DNA of 64,000 bases from the NCBI GenBank assembly GCA_025457665.1, contig JALOTY010000008.1:1-64000 (forward strand). Reading direction: 5' to 3'. Positions within the stretch are counted from its first letter, which is position 1; every line of letters starts with the position of its first letter. Shown here piece by piece: positions 36,923-45,427 of the stretch. This DNA is from Akkermansiaceae bacterium. GTDB lineage: Bacteria; Verrucomicrobiota; Verrucomicrobiia; Verrucomicrobiales; Akkermansiaceae. Both the position numbers and the translations under genes were made by a program. Under the pieces are notes generated by a model. It was not told where the DNA came from, ran no database searches, and worked only from the letters and a program-made list of their open reading frames with translations.

Positions 36923-37771
36923 GTGAATGTCCCGCGACTCATCCTCCCCGTTTTGATCGCTTTCCTGCTGCCCTCCATGGCTGCGAATCCCATCGGCGTT
37001 TTTGACTTCGACCTTCGCGGCAAAGACCCCGCCGAGCAAATCCGGAGTCTCGATGGCATCGGCTTTGATGGCGTCACCGTGCAGCTCAATCAACCCAAAG
37101 ACGTCCTCACTCTGGACGCCTATCTTCAGGAGAAACCGGACCTCAGGGTCTTTGCTGGACTCATCCATATCAATATCGACTCGAAGGAACCCTTCAGCCC
37201 GGACCACATCAGAACCTGCGCCAAAAAGCTTTCGGCCATCGATGCCAAGATCTGGCTCATCCTCTCGGGCAGCAAGGACAAGACCGCCGAAGTCCAGGCC
37301 GCGATTGATGGAATCGCGAGGATCGCCGGACTCGAGAATTGCGGCGTTTCCCTTTATCCGCATGACCACACCGCCGTGGAAACCGCTGAGGAAATGCTGG
37401 TCTATCTGAAAAAATCCAAACAGCAGAACCTCACGATTTCCCTCCACCAGTGCCACGAACTGCGGGCCGGAAACATCGATCGCATCGATGAAATCATGAG
37501 CACCGTCGGACCCCATATCGACATGGTGACCCTCTGCGGCTCCGATCGCAAACTGCGGGATGACAGCCCTGATTGGAGTGATGCCATCAAACCCCTCGGC
37601 GAAGGCGACTATGATCCCAAGGATTTCCTGCGCGTGCTGAAGAAACACCAGTTCAACGGACCCATCATTCTCCATACCTTCGGCCTCAAGGAAAGGCCGG
37701 CGAGCCACTACCAGACCTCACACGACCTCCTGAAAAAAATGTGGCGTGAACTCGCAGCCGAACCCTCCTGA
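36923..37771 (+). CDS. Secreted sugar-phosphate isomerase/epimerase-like TIM-barrel protein
   Basis: 282 residues from GTG 36923, giving a signal peptide (MNVPRLILPVLIAFLLPSMA). The rest fits an AP-endonuclease-2/xylose-isomerase-type barrel: VFDFDLRGKDPAEQIRSLDGIGFDGVTVQL, WLILSGSKDK, LTISLHQCHELRAGNIDRIDEIM, HIDMVTLCGSD and PIILHTFGL. Exported members are frequent in Verrucomicrobia and Planctomycetes and lie near glycosidases. Substrate unknown. 11 bases before the SRPBCC gene. Confidence 0.75.
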   Translation: MNVPRLILPVLIAFLLPSMAANPIGVFDFDLRGKDPAEQIRSLDGIGFDGVTVQLNQPKDVLTLDAYLQEKPDLRVFAGLIHINIDSKEPFSPDHIRTCAKKLSAIDAKIWLILSGSKDKTAEVQAAIDGIARIAGLENCGVSLYPHDHTAVETAEEMLVYLKKSKQQNLTISLHQCHELRAGNIDRIDEIMSTVGPHIDMVTLCGSDRKLRDDSPDWSDAIKPLGEGDYDPKDFLRVLKKHQFNGPIILHTFGLKERPASHYQTSHDLLKKMWRELAAEPS

Positions 37772-37782
37772 AAAACACTCCC

Positions 37783-38313
37783 ATGAAACTTCAACATCTC
37801 CTCGCCGCCCTCTTCTTCACCACCGGCTGCCTCCTCGCCGCTGAAGTCACACCCAACCACCAAATGGAAGTCATGAAGCGTCCCTTGCGTGTCGATACCT
37901 CCTCCGAACTGCCCTTCCCTGCGGAACGCGTTTGGAAACTTATCGCCGGCTTCGACTCACTGCCCGATTACCACGCTTCCATCACCTCCAGCGAACTCTC
38001 CGAAGGCGGCGTGGTCCGCAAGATCGGGCTTACCGAGGCCGCCGGCGGCGGATTCGTCGTCGAACGCCTCGTTTACTTCAACGATGAAAGCCGGGAGTTC
38101 AGTTACAAGATCACGGAGTTGATCGACTGCCGTTTTCCCCTCCGCAACTATCAAGCCTACGTCCGACTTGAGAAGATCGATGACAAAAGCTGCCGCCTCC
38201 ACTGGGGCAGCGCCTTCACCGTCGAGGGCGCGACCGAGGAGGAAGGCGATGAAATCGCAAGAATCATCTATCAAGGCTGCTACGATGGGATTGTGAAGGC
38301 ACTCAACAAGTGA
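37783..38313 (+). CDS. Secreted SRPBCC (START-like) protein
   Basis: 176 residues. Signal peptide MKLQHLLAALFFTTGCLLAA; the Cys at 16 (TTGC) could make it a lipoprotein. The SRPBCC fold is shown by SSELPFPAERVWKLIAGFDSLPDYHASI, then GGVVRKIGL, VVERLVYFNDESREFSYKITE and the C-terminal helix IARIIYQGCYDGIVKALNK. Such domains bind small hydrophobic ligands. Likely co-transcribed with the isomerase-like gene. Converges on the 51-residue peptide gene. Confidence 0.8.
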   Translation: MKLQHLLAALFFTTGCLLAAEVTPNHQMEVMKRPLRVDTSSELPFPAERVWKLIAGFDSLPDYHASITSSELSEGGVVRKIGLTEAAGGGFVVERLVYFNDESREFSYKITELIDCRFPLRNYQAYVRLEKIDDKSCRLHWGSAFTVEGATEEEGDEIARIIYQGCYDGIVKALNK

Positions 38314-38325
38314 GGAGACCGCCAC

Positions 38326-38361
38326 AAAAAACCCCGGCAAAGACCGCAGCCCGCCGGGGTT
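38326..38361 (-). terminator. Intrinsic terminator of the 51-residue peptide gene
   Basis: On the minus strand: AACCCCGGC, 14-base loop, GCCGGGGTT, then TTTT. A perfect 9-bp stem followed by a T-run (the A-run at 38326-38331 on the plus strand). Because it lies 16 bases past the SRPBCC stop, it may also end that transcript. Confidence 0.88.
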
Positions 38362-38384
38362 GAAACAAGCTCGATGGACCTTTC

Positions 38385-38540
38385 TCAGCTCACCTGCCAG
38401 GAATACCAACTGCGGAAGGGCAGTTCGGACACCGTATCGATCGCTCCGATGCTGATCTTCTCGGTCACGCTCTGGGCAAGATCGATCAGGTCATTCACCG
38501 GCACTTGATTCGCCATCTGGATGAAGTCGTGGATGTTCAT
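38385..38540 (-). CDS. 51-residue peptide gene with own promoter and terminator
   Basis: Starts MNIHDFIQMANQVPVND, continues with a helical, weakly acidic segment (LIDLAQSVTEKISIG) and ends in an aromatic tail PFRSWYSWQVS. No signal peptide or membrane segment; I do not recognise a family. Support for a real gene is the setting: a TTGACT-17-TAGATG promoter (38603-38631), GGAGG 13 bases before the ATG, and a strong intrinsic terminator after the stop, all on the same strand and nothing else between. It could be a regulatory peptide or a modified-peptide precursor. No modification enzymes are next to it. Confidence 0.7.
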   Translation of the reverse strand: MNIHDFIQMANQVPVNDLIDLAQSVTEKISIGAIDTVSELPFRSWYSWQVS

Positions 38541-38602
38541 GGTTGTAAGGTTTCCTCCAAGGCGCCTCCTCGGAATCGATTCAGACCTTCAAGGATGCAA
38601 GG

Positions 38603-38631
38603 CATCTAGCAAGTCCTGAAAAAGCAGTCAA
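38603..38631 (-). promoter_or_regulatory. Sigma-70-type promoter of the 51-residue peptide gene
   Basis: Minus strand: -35 TTGACT (38631-38626), 17-base spacer, -10 TAGATG (38608-38603). Five of six and four of six matches to consensus with ideal spacing, 62 bases before the ATG. Confidence 0.65.
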
Positions 38632-38659
38632 TCAGGGAAGAGAGGAGGCCTCCTCCCGC

Positions 38660-40183
38660 TCACTCCCACTCGATGCTCGCCGGGGGTTTGGTGGAGACGT
38701 CGTAGAGGACGCGGTTCACGCCTTTGACCTGGTTGAGGATGTCGTGGCTGGTTTCGCGAAGGATGGAGTAAGGGAGCTCCACCCAGTCGGCAGTCATGGC
38801 ATCCTCGCTGATCACCGCACGCAGGGCGATGGCCCATTCATAGCTGCGCTCATCCCCTTTCACGCCCACGGTCTTCACCGGGACGAGGGCGGCGTAGGCT
38901 TGCCAGACCTTGTCATACCATTGCTTGTCCTTGAGGTGGCCGATGAAGATGGCGTCGCACTCGCGAATGATTTCCAGGCGATCCTCCGTGATCTCACCGG
39001 GACAACGCACGGCGAGTCCGGGGCCGGGGAAAGGATGGCGGTGAAGGATGTCATGGGCGATGCCCAGCGATGCCCCCAGAGCGCGGACTTCGTCCTTGAA
39101 GAGTTCCGCCAGCGGTTCGAGCACCTTGCCCTGGGCCTGGAGTTCGAGGATGCGGTCCACACGATTGTGGTGGGTCTTGATCTTCGATGCCTTGGATTTC
39201 GCGTTCGAGGCGCTTTCGATGACATCGGGATAAAGCGTCCCCTGGGCGAGCAACTCGGCATCGCCCACGGCATCCCAGAAGACATCGATGAACAGATTGC
39301 CGATGATCTCGCGTTTCTTTTCCGGCTCGGTGACTCCGGCGAGGGCGGTGAGGAATCGCTCCGAGGCATCCACGGTTTCGATGGGCACACCCATGCGGTG
39401 GAAATTGCTGCGGACTTCCTCGCCCTCATCCTTCCGCATGAGGCCGTGGTCCACGAAGATCGCGCGCATCTTCACTCCGGCCTCGTGCAGAAGTACGGCA
39501 AGCACCGTACTATCGACACCGCCGGAAACCCCGCACACGACCTGTTTCCCGCCCACTTTTTCGCGGATGTCGGCGAGGAGTTCCTTTTTGAAATCCTCGA
39601 TGCGGAAAGGCTCCAGTTTCCCGGCCTGAAGGAGGAAATTGTGGAGGATGCGCGTGCCCTCGTGGCTGTGCGTGACCTCCGGGTGAAACTGGATGCCGTA
39701 GCAGGCCTCGCCCCACTGCAGGGCCACCGGGGTGCCATGCTGATTTCGGGCGATGACCTGGCAACCCTCCGGCAGGCGTGAGACCGTATCGGAATGGCTC
39801 ATCCACACTTGCGACTCGTGGGCAATGCCATCGAACAACCCGCAGGGCGCCGCCGGCACCAGCTTCGCCGGGCCGTATTCGCGCTTGTCGCTGGCCTCCA
39901 CGCTGCCGCCGAACTTGATGTTCAGAAGCTGCATGCCATAGCAGACCCCCAGGACCGGAACGCCGAAGCCCATGAGCTGGGTGAAATCGAGATCCGGTGC
40001 ATCCGCTTCACTGGTGCTGCGCGGACCTCCGGAAAGAATGATCGCTCCGGGTTTTCCGATCTGCGGGAAATCCTCCAGTGCATAGAGTTTCGCGAAGTAT
40101 CCCAGCTCCCTCACCCGGCGGACGATGAGTTGGGTGTATTGGGAACCGAAGTCGATGACGGCAACGTGTTGGATTTCCTCCAT
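38660..40183 (-). CDS. guaA: GMP synthase (glutamine-hydrolysing)
   Basis: 507 residues. The N-terminal glutamine amidotransferase carries VAVIDFGSQYTQLI, the nucleophile in GVCYGMQ and the His/Glu in FHPEVTHS. The ATP-pyrophosphatase domain carries CGVSGGVDSTV. The C-terminal dimerisation domain ends NRVLYDVSTKPPASIEWE. Converts XMP to GMP. Follows guaB by 54 bases, as in many guaBA operons. Confidence 0.97.
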   Translation of the reverse strand: MEEIQHVAVIDFGSQYTQLIVRRVRELGYFAKLYALEDFPQIGKPGAIILSGGPRSTSEADAPDLDFTQLMGFGVPVLGVCYGMQLLNIKFGGSVEASDKREYGPAKLVPAAPCGLFDGIAHESQVWMSHSDTVSRLPEGCQVIARNQHGTPVALQWGEACYGIQFHPEVTHSHEGTRILHNFLLQAGKLEPFRIEDFKKELLADIREKVGGKQVVCGVSGGVDSTVLAVLLHEAGVKMRAIFVDHGLMRKDEGEEVRSNFHRMGVPIETVDASERFLTALAGVTEPEKKREIIGNLFIDVFWDAVGDAELLAQGTLYPDVIESASNAKSKASKIKTHHNRVDRILELQAQGKVLEPLAELFKDEVRALGASLGIAHDILHRHPFPGPGLAVRCPGEITEDRLEIIRECDAIFIGHLKDKQWYDKVWQAYAALVPVKTVGVKGDERSYEWAIALRAVISEDAMTADWVELPYSILRETSHDILNQVKGVNRVLYDVSTKPPASIEWE

Positions 40184-40237
40184 GGTCTTGTTAGGCGGCG
40201 GGAAAAAGGTGACGGATGAATGAATGAGTGAAACGGC

Positions 40238-41692
40238 TCAGGCGATCGGCTGATAGTTGGTGGGTTCTTCCGTGATGACGATGTCATGCACATGGCTTTC
40301 GCGAAGACCGCCGGGAGTGATGCGGACGAACTCGGCACGTTCGCGAAGCTCGGCCAGGGTATTGGCCCCCACATAACCCATCCCGGAGCGCAGGCCGCCC
40401 ATGAGCTGGAAGACCACATCGGAAAGCGGACCCTTGTAAGGCACCCGGCCTTCCACACCCTCGGCCACGAGTTTGCCGGAAGAGTTCTGGTTGTAACGGT
40501 CGCCGGCCCCCTTCTGCATGGCACCGATGGAGCCCATGCCGCGGTAGGTTTTGAAACGTCGACCCTGCGAATAGACCGTCTGCCCCGGGCTCTCGCGCGT
40601 GCCGGCGAGAAGCGAGCCGAGCATCACGAGGTCCGCTCCGGCGGCGATGGCTTTGACGATGTCACCGGAATAACGGATGCCACCATCCGCGATGACCCGC
40701 ACACCCCGTTCACGGCAGTAGGAGGCCGCATTCTGGATGGCGGTGAACTGCGGCATGCCGACACCGGAGATCACGCGGGTGGTGCAGATGGATCCCGGAC
40801 CCACGCCGACCTTCACCGCGCTGGCCCCGGCATCGGCCAGATCTTTCGCCCCTTGCGCCGTGACCACATTTCCAGCAATCACCGGCCTGTCGGAGAGCCC
40901 GCGAAGCCGCGTGATGACTTCCATGACCCGGGTGGTGTGGCCCGTGGCGGCATCGATGAACAAAGCATCCGCCCCGGCTTCGATGAGCGCCTGGGCACGT
41001 TCGAAATAGTCCGGCCCCACGCCCACCGCCGCGCCACAACGAAGTCGGCCCGTAGGATCCTTGGCGGAATGGGTGAAAGCCGCGCGTTTCTCGATGTCCG
41101 CCCCGGTGATCAAACCGGCAAGTCGGCCCTGGTCATCGACGAGGGGCAGTTTCTCGATGCGGTTCTGATAGAGAATCCGCCGCGCCTCTTCGAGTTCGGT
41201 GGAGGGCGGGGCCGTCACGAGGCGTTCGCGGGGGGTCATCACTTCACTCACCCGGGCATCGCCGCCATCGAGATAGCGGATGTCACGCCCGGTGACCATG
41301 CCCACGAGTCGGCCTTCGGCATCGATCACCGGAAAACCGGAAAATCCATGCTCGGCCATGATTTCGCGCACCTCCGCCACGCTCTGTTCCTTGCGGACGG
41401 TCAGCGGCTTGAGGATCACGGCGTTTTCCGAGCGTTTCACCCGACTGACCATGGAGGCCTGCTGCTCGATGGGGCAGGCGCGGTGGATCACGCCCATGCC
41501 GCCTTCGCGCGCCAGGGCGATCGCGAGGTCCGCTTCCGAAACGGTGTCCATGGCTGCGGAAACCACGGGAATCCGCAGCGAGATGTCATCGGTCAAAGAG
41601 GTGGAAAGATCCGTATCCGCCGGCAATACCGAGCTCATGCGGGGCGTCAGAAGGACGTCGTCAAATGAAAGGCCAGTGGTGATGTCCGCCAT
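40238..41692 (-). CDS. guaB: Inosine-5'-monophosphate dehydrogenase
   Basis: 484 residues from ATG 41692 ([20 protein letters not shown]). A barrel interrupted by two CBS domains ([35 protein letters not shown]). The catalytic Cys loop is [17 protein letters not shown], the flap has [17 protein letters not shown]. Oxidises IMP to XMP with NAD+, the committed step to guanine nucleotides. Forms an operon with guaA. Confidence 0.96.
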   Translation of the reverse strand: MADITTGLSFDDVLLTPRMSSVLPADTDLSTSLTDDISLRIPVVSAAMDTVSEADLAIALAREGGMGVIHRACPIEQQASMVSRVKRSENAVILKPLTVRKEQSVAEVREIMAEHGFSGFPVIDAEGRLVGMVTGRDIRYLDGGDARVSEVMTPRERLVTAPPSTELEEARRILYQNRIEKLPLVDDQGRLAGLITGADIEKRAAFTHSAKDPTGRLRCGAAVGVGPDYFERAQALIEAGADALFIDAATGHTTRVMEVITRLRGLSDRPVIAGNVVTAQGAKDLADAGASAVKVGVGPGSICTTRVISGVGMPQFTAIQNAASYCRERGVRVIADGGIRYSGDIVKAIAAGADLVMLGSLLAGTRESPGQTVYSQGRRFKTYRGMGSIGAMQKGAGDRYNQNSSGKLVAEGVEGRVPYKGPLSDVVFQLMGGLRSGMGYVGANTLAELRERAEFVRITPGGLRESHVHDIVITEEPTNYQPIA

Positions 41693-41756
41693 GGCGGAGT
41701 CAATGGAGCCGACCACCCGGAATCAAGCCCGAATCGAGCGCGCCGATGAAATCCTT

Positions 41757-42377
41757 TTATCCCTGTGCGAACTCGATGGGTGCCGGTACGGTCACGACCT
41801 GCATCCCCGCACGCTGGGCGGAAAGAATTCCCGCCGGAGCATCCTCCACGGCCAGGCATTTCGCGGGATCGACGCCGAGGATCTTCGCGGCCTTGAGGTA
41901 GATGTCCGGAGCCGGTTTCCCCACTTCGATGTCGTCTGCGGTGACGAAGTCTTCGAACAGATCACTCAAGCCCACCGCCTGCAGGGTCTTTTCGATCACA
42001 AAGCGAGTGCCACCCGTCGCCATCGCCATGGGCATGCCACGGTCCCGGCATTCGCGGGCGTAGGCGACAACTTCATCGATCACCTGCAAGTCCGGCAAGC
42101 GGCGCAGGAAGGCATCGCGCTTTTTCATCGCGACGGCCACCGGATCGAGCTTCAGGCCGTATTCCGCATTGAGATCGACGACGATGTCCTTGGTCGGACG
42201 ACCGCCCATGGCGTAAAACACGTCCTCCTGAAAAACATTCTTCGCCCCGTAGTAGGAAAGCGCCTCACACCAGGCCTCGAAGTGGGCCGGCATCGAGTTC
42301 ACCAGGGTGCCATCGCAGTCGAAGATGACTGCTTCGATGCCTTCTTGCGGCCAAATCAGGGGTCCTACGCTCGCCAT
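41757..42377 (-). CDS. HAD-superfamily phosphatase/phosphoglucomutase-like hydrolase
   Basis: 206 residues. Motif I is VIFDCDGTLVNS, motif II PMAMATGGTR, motif III GKPAPDIYLKAA and motif IV CLAVEDAPAGILSAQRAG. A helical cap lies between motifs I and II. This is subfamily IA3 (beta-phosphoglucomutase/phosphatase type). The substrate is a small phosphorylated sugar or nucleotide; the exact one is unknown. Lies 64 bases upstream of guaB on the same strand. Confidence 0.9.
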   Translation of the reverse strand: MASVGPLIWPQEGIEAVIFDCDGTLVNSMPAHFEAWCEALSYYGAKNVFQEDVFYAMGGRPTKDIVVDLNAEYGLKLDPVAVAMKKRDAFLRRLPDLQVIDEVVAYARECRDRGMPMAMATGGTRFVIEKTLQAVGLSDLFEDFVTADDIEVGKPAPDIYLKAAKILGVDPAKCLAVEDAPAGILSAQRAGMQVVTVPAPIEFAQG

Positions 42378-42443
42378 TGCGCGGACGGGGTATCAGGCTT
42401 GCCCGACTTGGCAAGCCCTGAGCCTACGGATTTTCCGTCACCT

Positions 42444-43814
42444 TCACGGATACTCGCCCGGAGCCACGTCCAAGGTGCCTTCTCCGCCGTCGAAAACCAC
42501 CTCGCCCCGCAACACCACGCCCGGCGGGAATTTCACCGCACCCCGGATTTCAAGCTGTTCACAGGCAATCAGGGAGGGGACTCCGAGGCCATCGAGGGCA
42601 TCGACGAATTTGTAGCGCTCATCGAGTTTCACCACCGGCGGTTTCCCTGCCCTCTCCGGTGCCAGTTCCACGCTGCCATCCGCCCCCACCCGATAGGCAT
42701 CCGAGCGGAGCGCAAGCAGGTCGGAGGTGGTTTTCACCGGGGCGAATCGGCTCCGTGGCACCTCGATCGCGCGGGCCCCATCGAAGCACTCGATCGCGGC
42801 ACCCATGGCGGTTTCAAGCTGGATCACGGCGGTGGAGGCCTTGTCGCGGGGATCGACCGTCTTGCGGTTCCGAATCATCGGCAAGGGCAGCACGCCGCCA
42901 GCCTCGGCGAGCGCGTTCTTGAGGAGGTCGAGGCGCAGCCAGATGGAGTTGGTGTTGAAATACTGATGTCGATCGATGTCCTGGAAAGCCTCCATGTCTT
43001 CATCCGGGCACTGGGCCACCTCGCGAAGGAGCAGTCGGCCATCCGATTTCCGGCGCGCCAGATGCCCACCCTTGCGATCGGCTGCGGTGCGGCGGGTCAC
43101 TTCCATGAGGAAAGGCGCACCCGACGCCGCGAAAAAAGAAAGCAGCTCTGGCGAAAGCACCGCGCCGAGATTGTCGGAGTTCGAAACGAACGCATAGCGC
43201 ACGCCTTCCGCGAGGAGCCGATCCAACCAGCCCGAACCCACCAGGGCCGGATAGAGATCGCCATGTCCGGGCGGACACCATTCGAGATCCGGATTCGCCG
43301 GCCAGGACACCGGCTGGAGCGTCGCGGCATCGATCTTCGGCGCTTGGTTTTGCATCAGCTCCACCTCCCCTGCCGCAGCCAGATCCGCCGGGGCATGCCC
43401 ACGGAGATGACCCAGCGTGTCCTCACTGGTGGCAAAGCTGTTCATCAGCAGCAGCCGCACGCCCGCACCGGTGGATTCCCGCAGCGAGCGGATCTGGCGG
43501 ACGATGAGATCGAGGAAATTCACCCCCGGCCGCACTTCCAGCAGGCTCTTGACCTTCTCCAGCCCCATGCTCGTGCCCAGTCCACCGTTCAGCTTGATCA
43601 CCACGGTGGCCGCAAGCAGCGCCGGATCAAATTTCTCACCGCGATCCTCATGCACGGGCAGGCCGGTGGCAGCTTCGATTTCCACCTCGGGAATCAACCC
43701 GGTTTCCTCACGCCGCAGGGCCTCATAGTTCCTCTCAAAGGCCCGGATCGCCGGCCCCATCACCCCCGCCGCCACCATCTTTTCCTCAAATGCCCGAAAA
43801 TGCTCACTCGCCAT
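42444..43814 (-). CDS. UTP--glucose-1-phosphate uridylyltransferase family (UDPGP, eukaryotic type)
   Basis: 456 residues from ATG 43814 (MASEHFRAFEEKMVAAG). The UDPGP signature is VIKLNGGLGTSMGLEKVKSLLEV, with LLLMNSFATSEDT, WCPPGHGDLYPAL, YAFVSNSDNLGAVL and MEVTRRTAADRKGG. This is the large, eukaryote-like UDP-glucose pyrophosphorylase family, not bacterial GalU. It ends with a beta-helix-like tail (GAVKFPPGVVLRGEVVFDGG). It makes UDP-sugars for polysaccharide or glycogen use. Divergent from rpoN. Confidence 0.92.
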   Translation of the reverse strand: MASEHFRAFEEKMVAAGVMGPAIRAFERNYEALRREETGLIPEVEIEAATGLPVHEDRGEKFDPALLAATVVIKLNGGLGTSMGLEKVKSLLEVRPGVNFLDLIVRQIRSLRESTGAGVRLLLMNSFATSEDTLGHLRGHAPADLAAAGEVELMQNQAPKIDAATLQPVSWPANPDLEWCPPGHGDLYPALVGSGWLDRLLAEGVRYAFVSNSDNLGAVLSPELLSFFAASGAPFLMEVTRRTAADRKGGHLARRKSDGRLLLREVAQCPDEDMEAFQDIDRHQYFNTNSIWLRLDLLKNALAEAGGVLPLPMIRNRKTVDPRDKASTAVIQLETAMGAAIECFDGARAIEVPRSRFAPVKTTSDLLALRSDAYRVGADGSVELAPERAGKPPVVKLDERYKFVDALDGLGVPSLIACEQLEIRGAVKFPPGVVLRGEVVFDGGEGTLDVAPGEYP

Positions 43815-43894
43815 GCCACCGCCTACTCTCCATGACTGCCCCGAGGCACGCAAAAACCCTCGGCAGATCAACAAATTCTCAAATTATCACTCGA

Positions 43895-43910
43895 TGGCAC
43901 GTTTTCTGCT
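43895..43910 (+). promoter_or_regulatory. Sigma-54-type -24/-12 promoter in front of rpoN
   Basis: TGGCACGTTTTCTGCT: GG at 43896-43897, GC at 43908-43909, exactly 10 bases between them, with TGGCAC at -24 and CTGCT at -12. It lies 60 bases before the rpoN start, on the same strand. No other -24/-12 element was noted by eye in the window. Confidence 0.65.
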
Positions 43911-43969
43911 ATGATTTTCATCAACCGAGTCGATCATGGGGCCATCCGCTCACGTAGCGCATCGAACCC

Positions 43970-45367
43970 ATGGCCGAAGCCTCCCTCCATCAGTCGCTGT
44001 CCCAGCAGCAGTCCCTGGCCCCGCAGATGCGGCGCAGCCTGGAGATTCTGCAGGCGAATTCGATGGAACTGGTGCAGATGGTGCGCCAAGCGCTGGAGAC
44101 CAATCCGGTTTTGGAGGATGTCACCGAGAGCATCTCGCTGGATGCCGATGATGGCGATCCCGACGAAGCCGATTCCCTGGCCTATCTGAACCGGACCGAC
44201 GACGATGAGCGGGATTTGCAGATCCTCGAACGCCGCTCCCAGACCTGGACGCAGGATGATGAGGAAAGGCGCGACCACCTCTACAATTCCATCGTCGCCC
44301 CGGAAACCTTGCAGGAGCATCTTTCCGCCCAACTTCGCATCGCGCTGTTAGAACCGCAGGTCCGTTTCGCGGCCGAGGCCCTGCTGGGAAACATGGACTC
44401 CCGTGGATTCTACGATCTCCCCCCCAAGGACCTCGGGGTCCGGCTCGGCATCCCGAACAAGGACCTCAAGGCCGCGGTCGAAATCATCCGCAGTTTCAAT
44501 CCCCCCGGCGTGGGTGCTTTGGACCTGCGCGACTCCCTCCTCATCCAGCTCGAACACCGCGGCATGAGCGGCAGCGTGGAATACCGCATCGTGTCCGATC
44601 ACCTCGAGGACCTCGCCCGCAAGCGCTACCCGCAAATCGCCCGCGCCCTGGGCACCAGCATCGAGCGGATCTGCGAAGCGGCCGAGGCCATCGGCCGCCT
44701 CACCCCGAATCCGGGCGGTGACTTCGATCCCACCGGAAATCCAATGATCCGGGCCGATGTGATCATCGAACGCGGGCGCGATGGCTGGAACGCCCACCTC
44801 ACCAACGAATATCTCCCGCGGCTCAAGATCAGCGATTTCTACAAGGACCTGCTCGGCCAAACCTCCCAGGACGCCAAGGCCCGCCAATTCCTGCGCGACC
44901 ATCTCCGCGAGGGCCGCACGCTGATCCGTTCGCTCTCGCTGCGGCAGGAAACCATCCTCCACATCGCCGAGAAACTCATCCAGCACCAGCCCGACTTCCT
45001 CGCCAAGGGCCCGCGTTTCCTGCGGCCTTTGACGATGAATCAAATCGCCGACGAACTCGGTCTCCACGCCACCACGGTCTCCCGCGCGGTGGCCGGGAAA
45101 TTCGTGATGACCCCCCACGGGCTCATGGAAATGCGCGCGTTTTTCGCTGCGGGCTATCAGACCGAAGACGGCACGGAAGTTTCCAACGCCGGAGTGCGGG
45201 AGGCCATGCAGACCCTCATTTCCAAGGAGGATCCCGGCAAGCCTTTGTCGGACGAAGCGATCGCCAAGGCGCTCAATGAACAAGGCATCCCGGTGGCCCG
45301 ACGCACGGTCGCGAAATACCGCGATCAACTCGGCATCCTGCCCTCCCACCTGCGGCGCGGCTTCTGA
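43970..45367 (+). CDS. rpoN: RNA polymerase sigma-54 factor
   Basis: 465 residues. Region I is Gln/Leu-rich (LHQSLSQQQSLAPQMRRSLEILQANSMELVQMV), region II acidic (DADDGDPDEADS). The core-binding domain and the helix-turn-helix (MNQIADELGLHATTVSRAVAGKFV) follow. The RpoN box near the C-terminus is ARRTVAKYR. Directs polymerase to -24/-12 promoters and needs an AAA+ activator. Such a promoter lies just upstream, suggesting autoregulation. Followed 60 bases later by an acidic unknown gene. Confidence 0.97.
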   Translation: MAEASLHQSLSQQQSLAPQMRRSLEILQANSMELVQMVRQALETNPVLEDVTESISLDADDGDPDEADSLAYLNRTDDDERDLQILERRSQTWTQDDEERRDHLYNSIVAPETLQEHLSAQLRIALLEPQVRFAAEALLGNMDSRGFYDLPPKDLGVRLGIPNKDLKAAVEIIRSFNPPGVGALDLRDSLLIQLEHRGMSGSVEYRIVSDHLEDLARKRYPQIARALGTSIERICEAAEAIGRLTPNPGGDFDPTGNPMIRADVIIERGRDGWNAHLTNEYLPRLKISDFYKDLLGQTSQDAKARQFLRDHLREGRTLIRSLSLRQETILHIAEKLIQHQPDFLAKGPRFLRPLTMNQIADELGLHATTVSRAVAGKFVMTPHGLMEMRAFFAAGYQTEDGTEVSNAGVREAMQTLISKEDPGKPLSDEAIAKALNEQGIPVARRTVAKYRDQLGILPSHLRRGF

Positions 45368-45427
45368 TTTCCCGCTTTTTCCGTTGCCCCACCCCCGCGT
45401 CTGTCGTGCATGCTCACGGCCACTCCC

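Noticed and set aside
36854..36929. Short frame starting MMRFPPIPPSTKP just before the secreted isomerase gene
   Set aside because: 22 codons, no ribosome site, and its stop overlaps the next start; could be a leader but nothing supports it.
38660..40183. guaA as a lasso-peptide cyclase partner of the 51-residue peptide
   Set aside because: The ATP-pyrophosphatase fold is shared, but this is a complete GMP synthase in its normal guaB-guaA setting.
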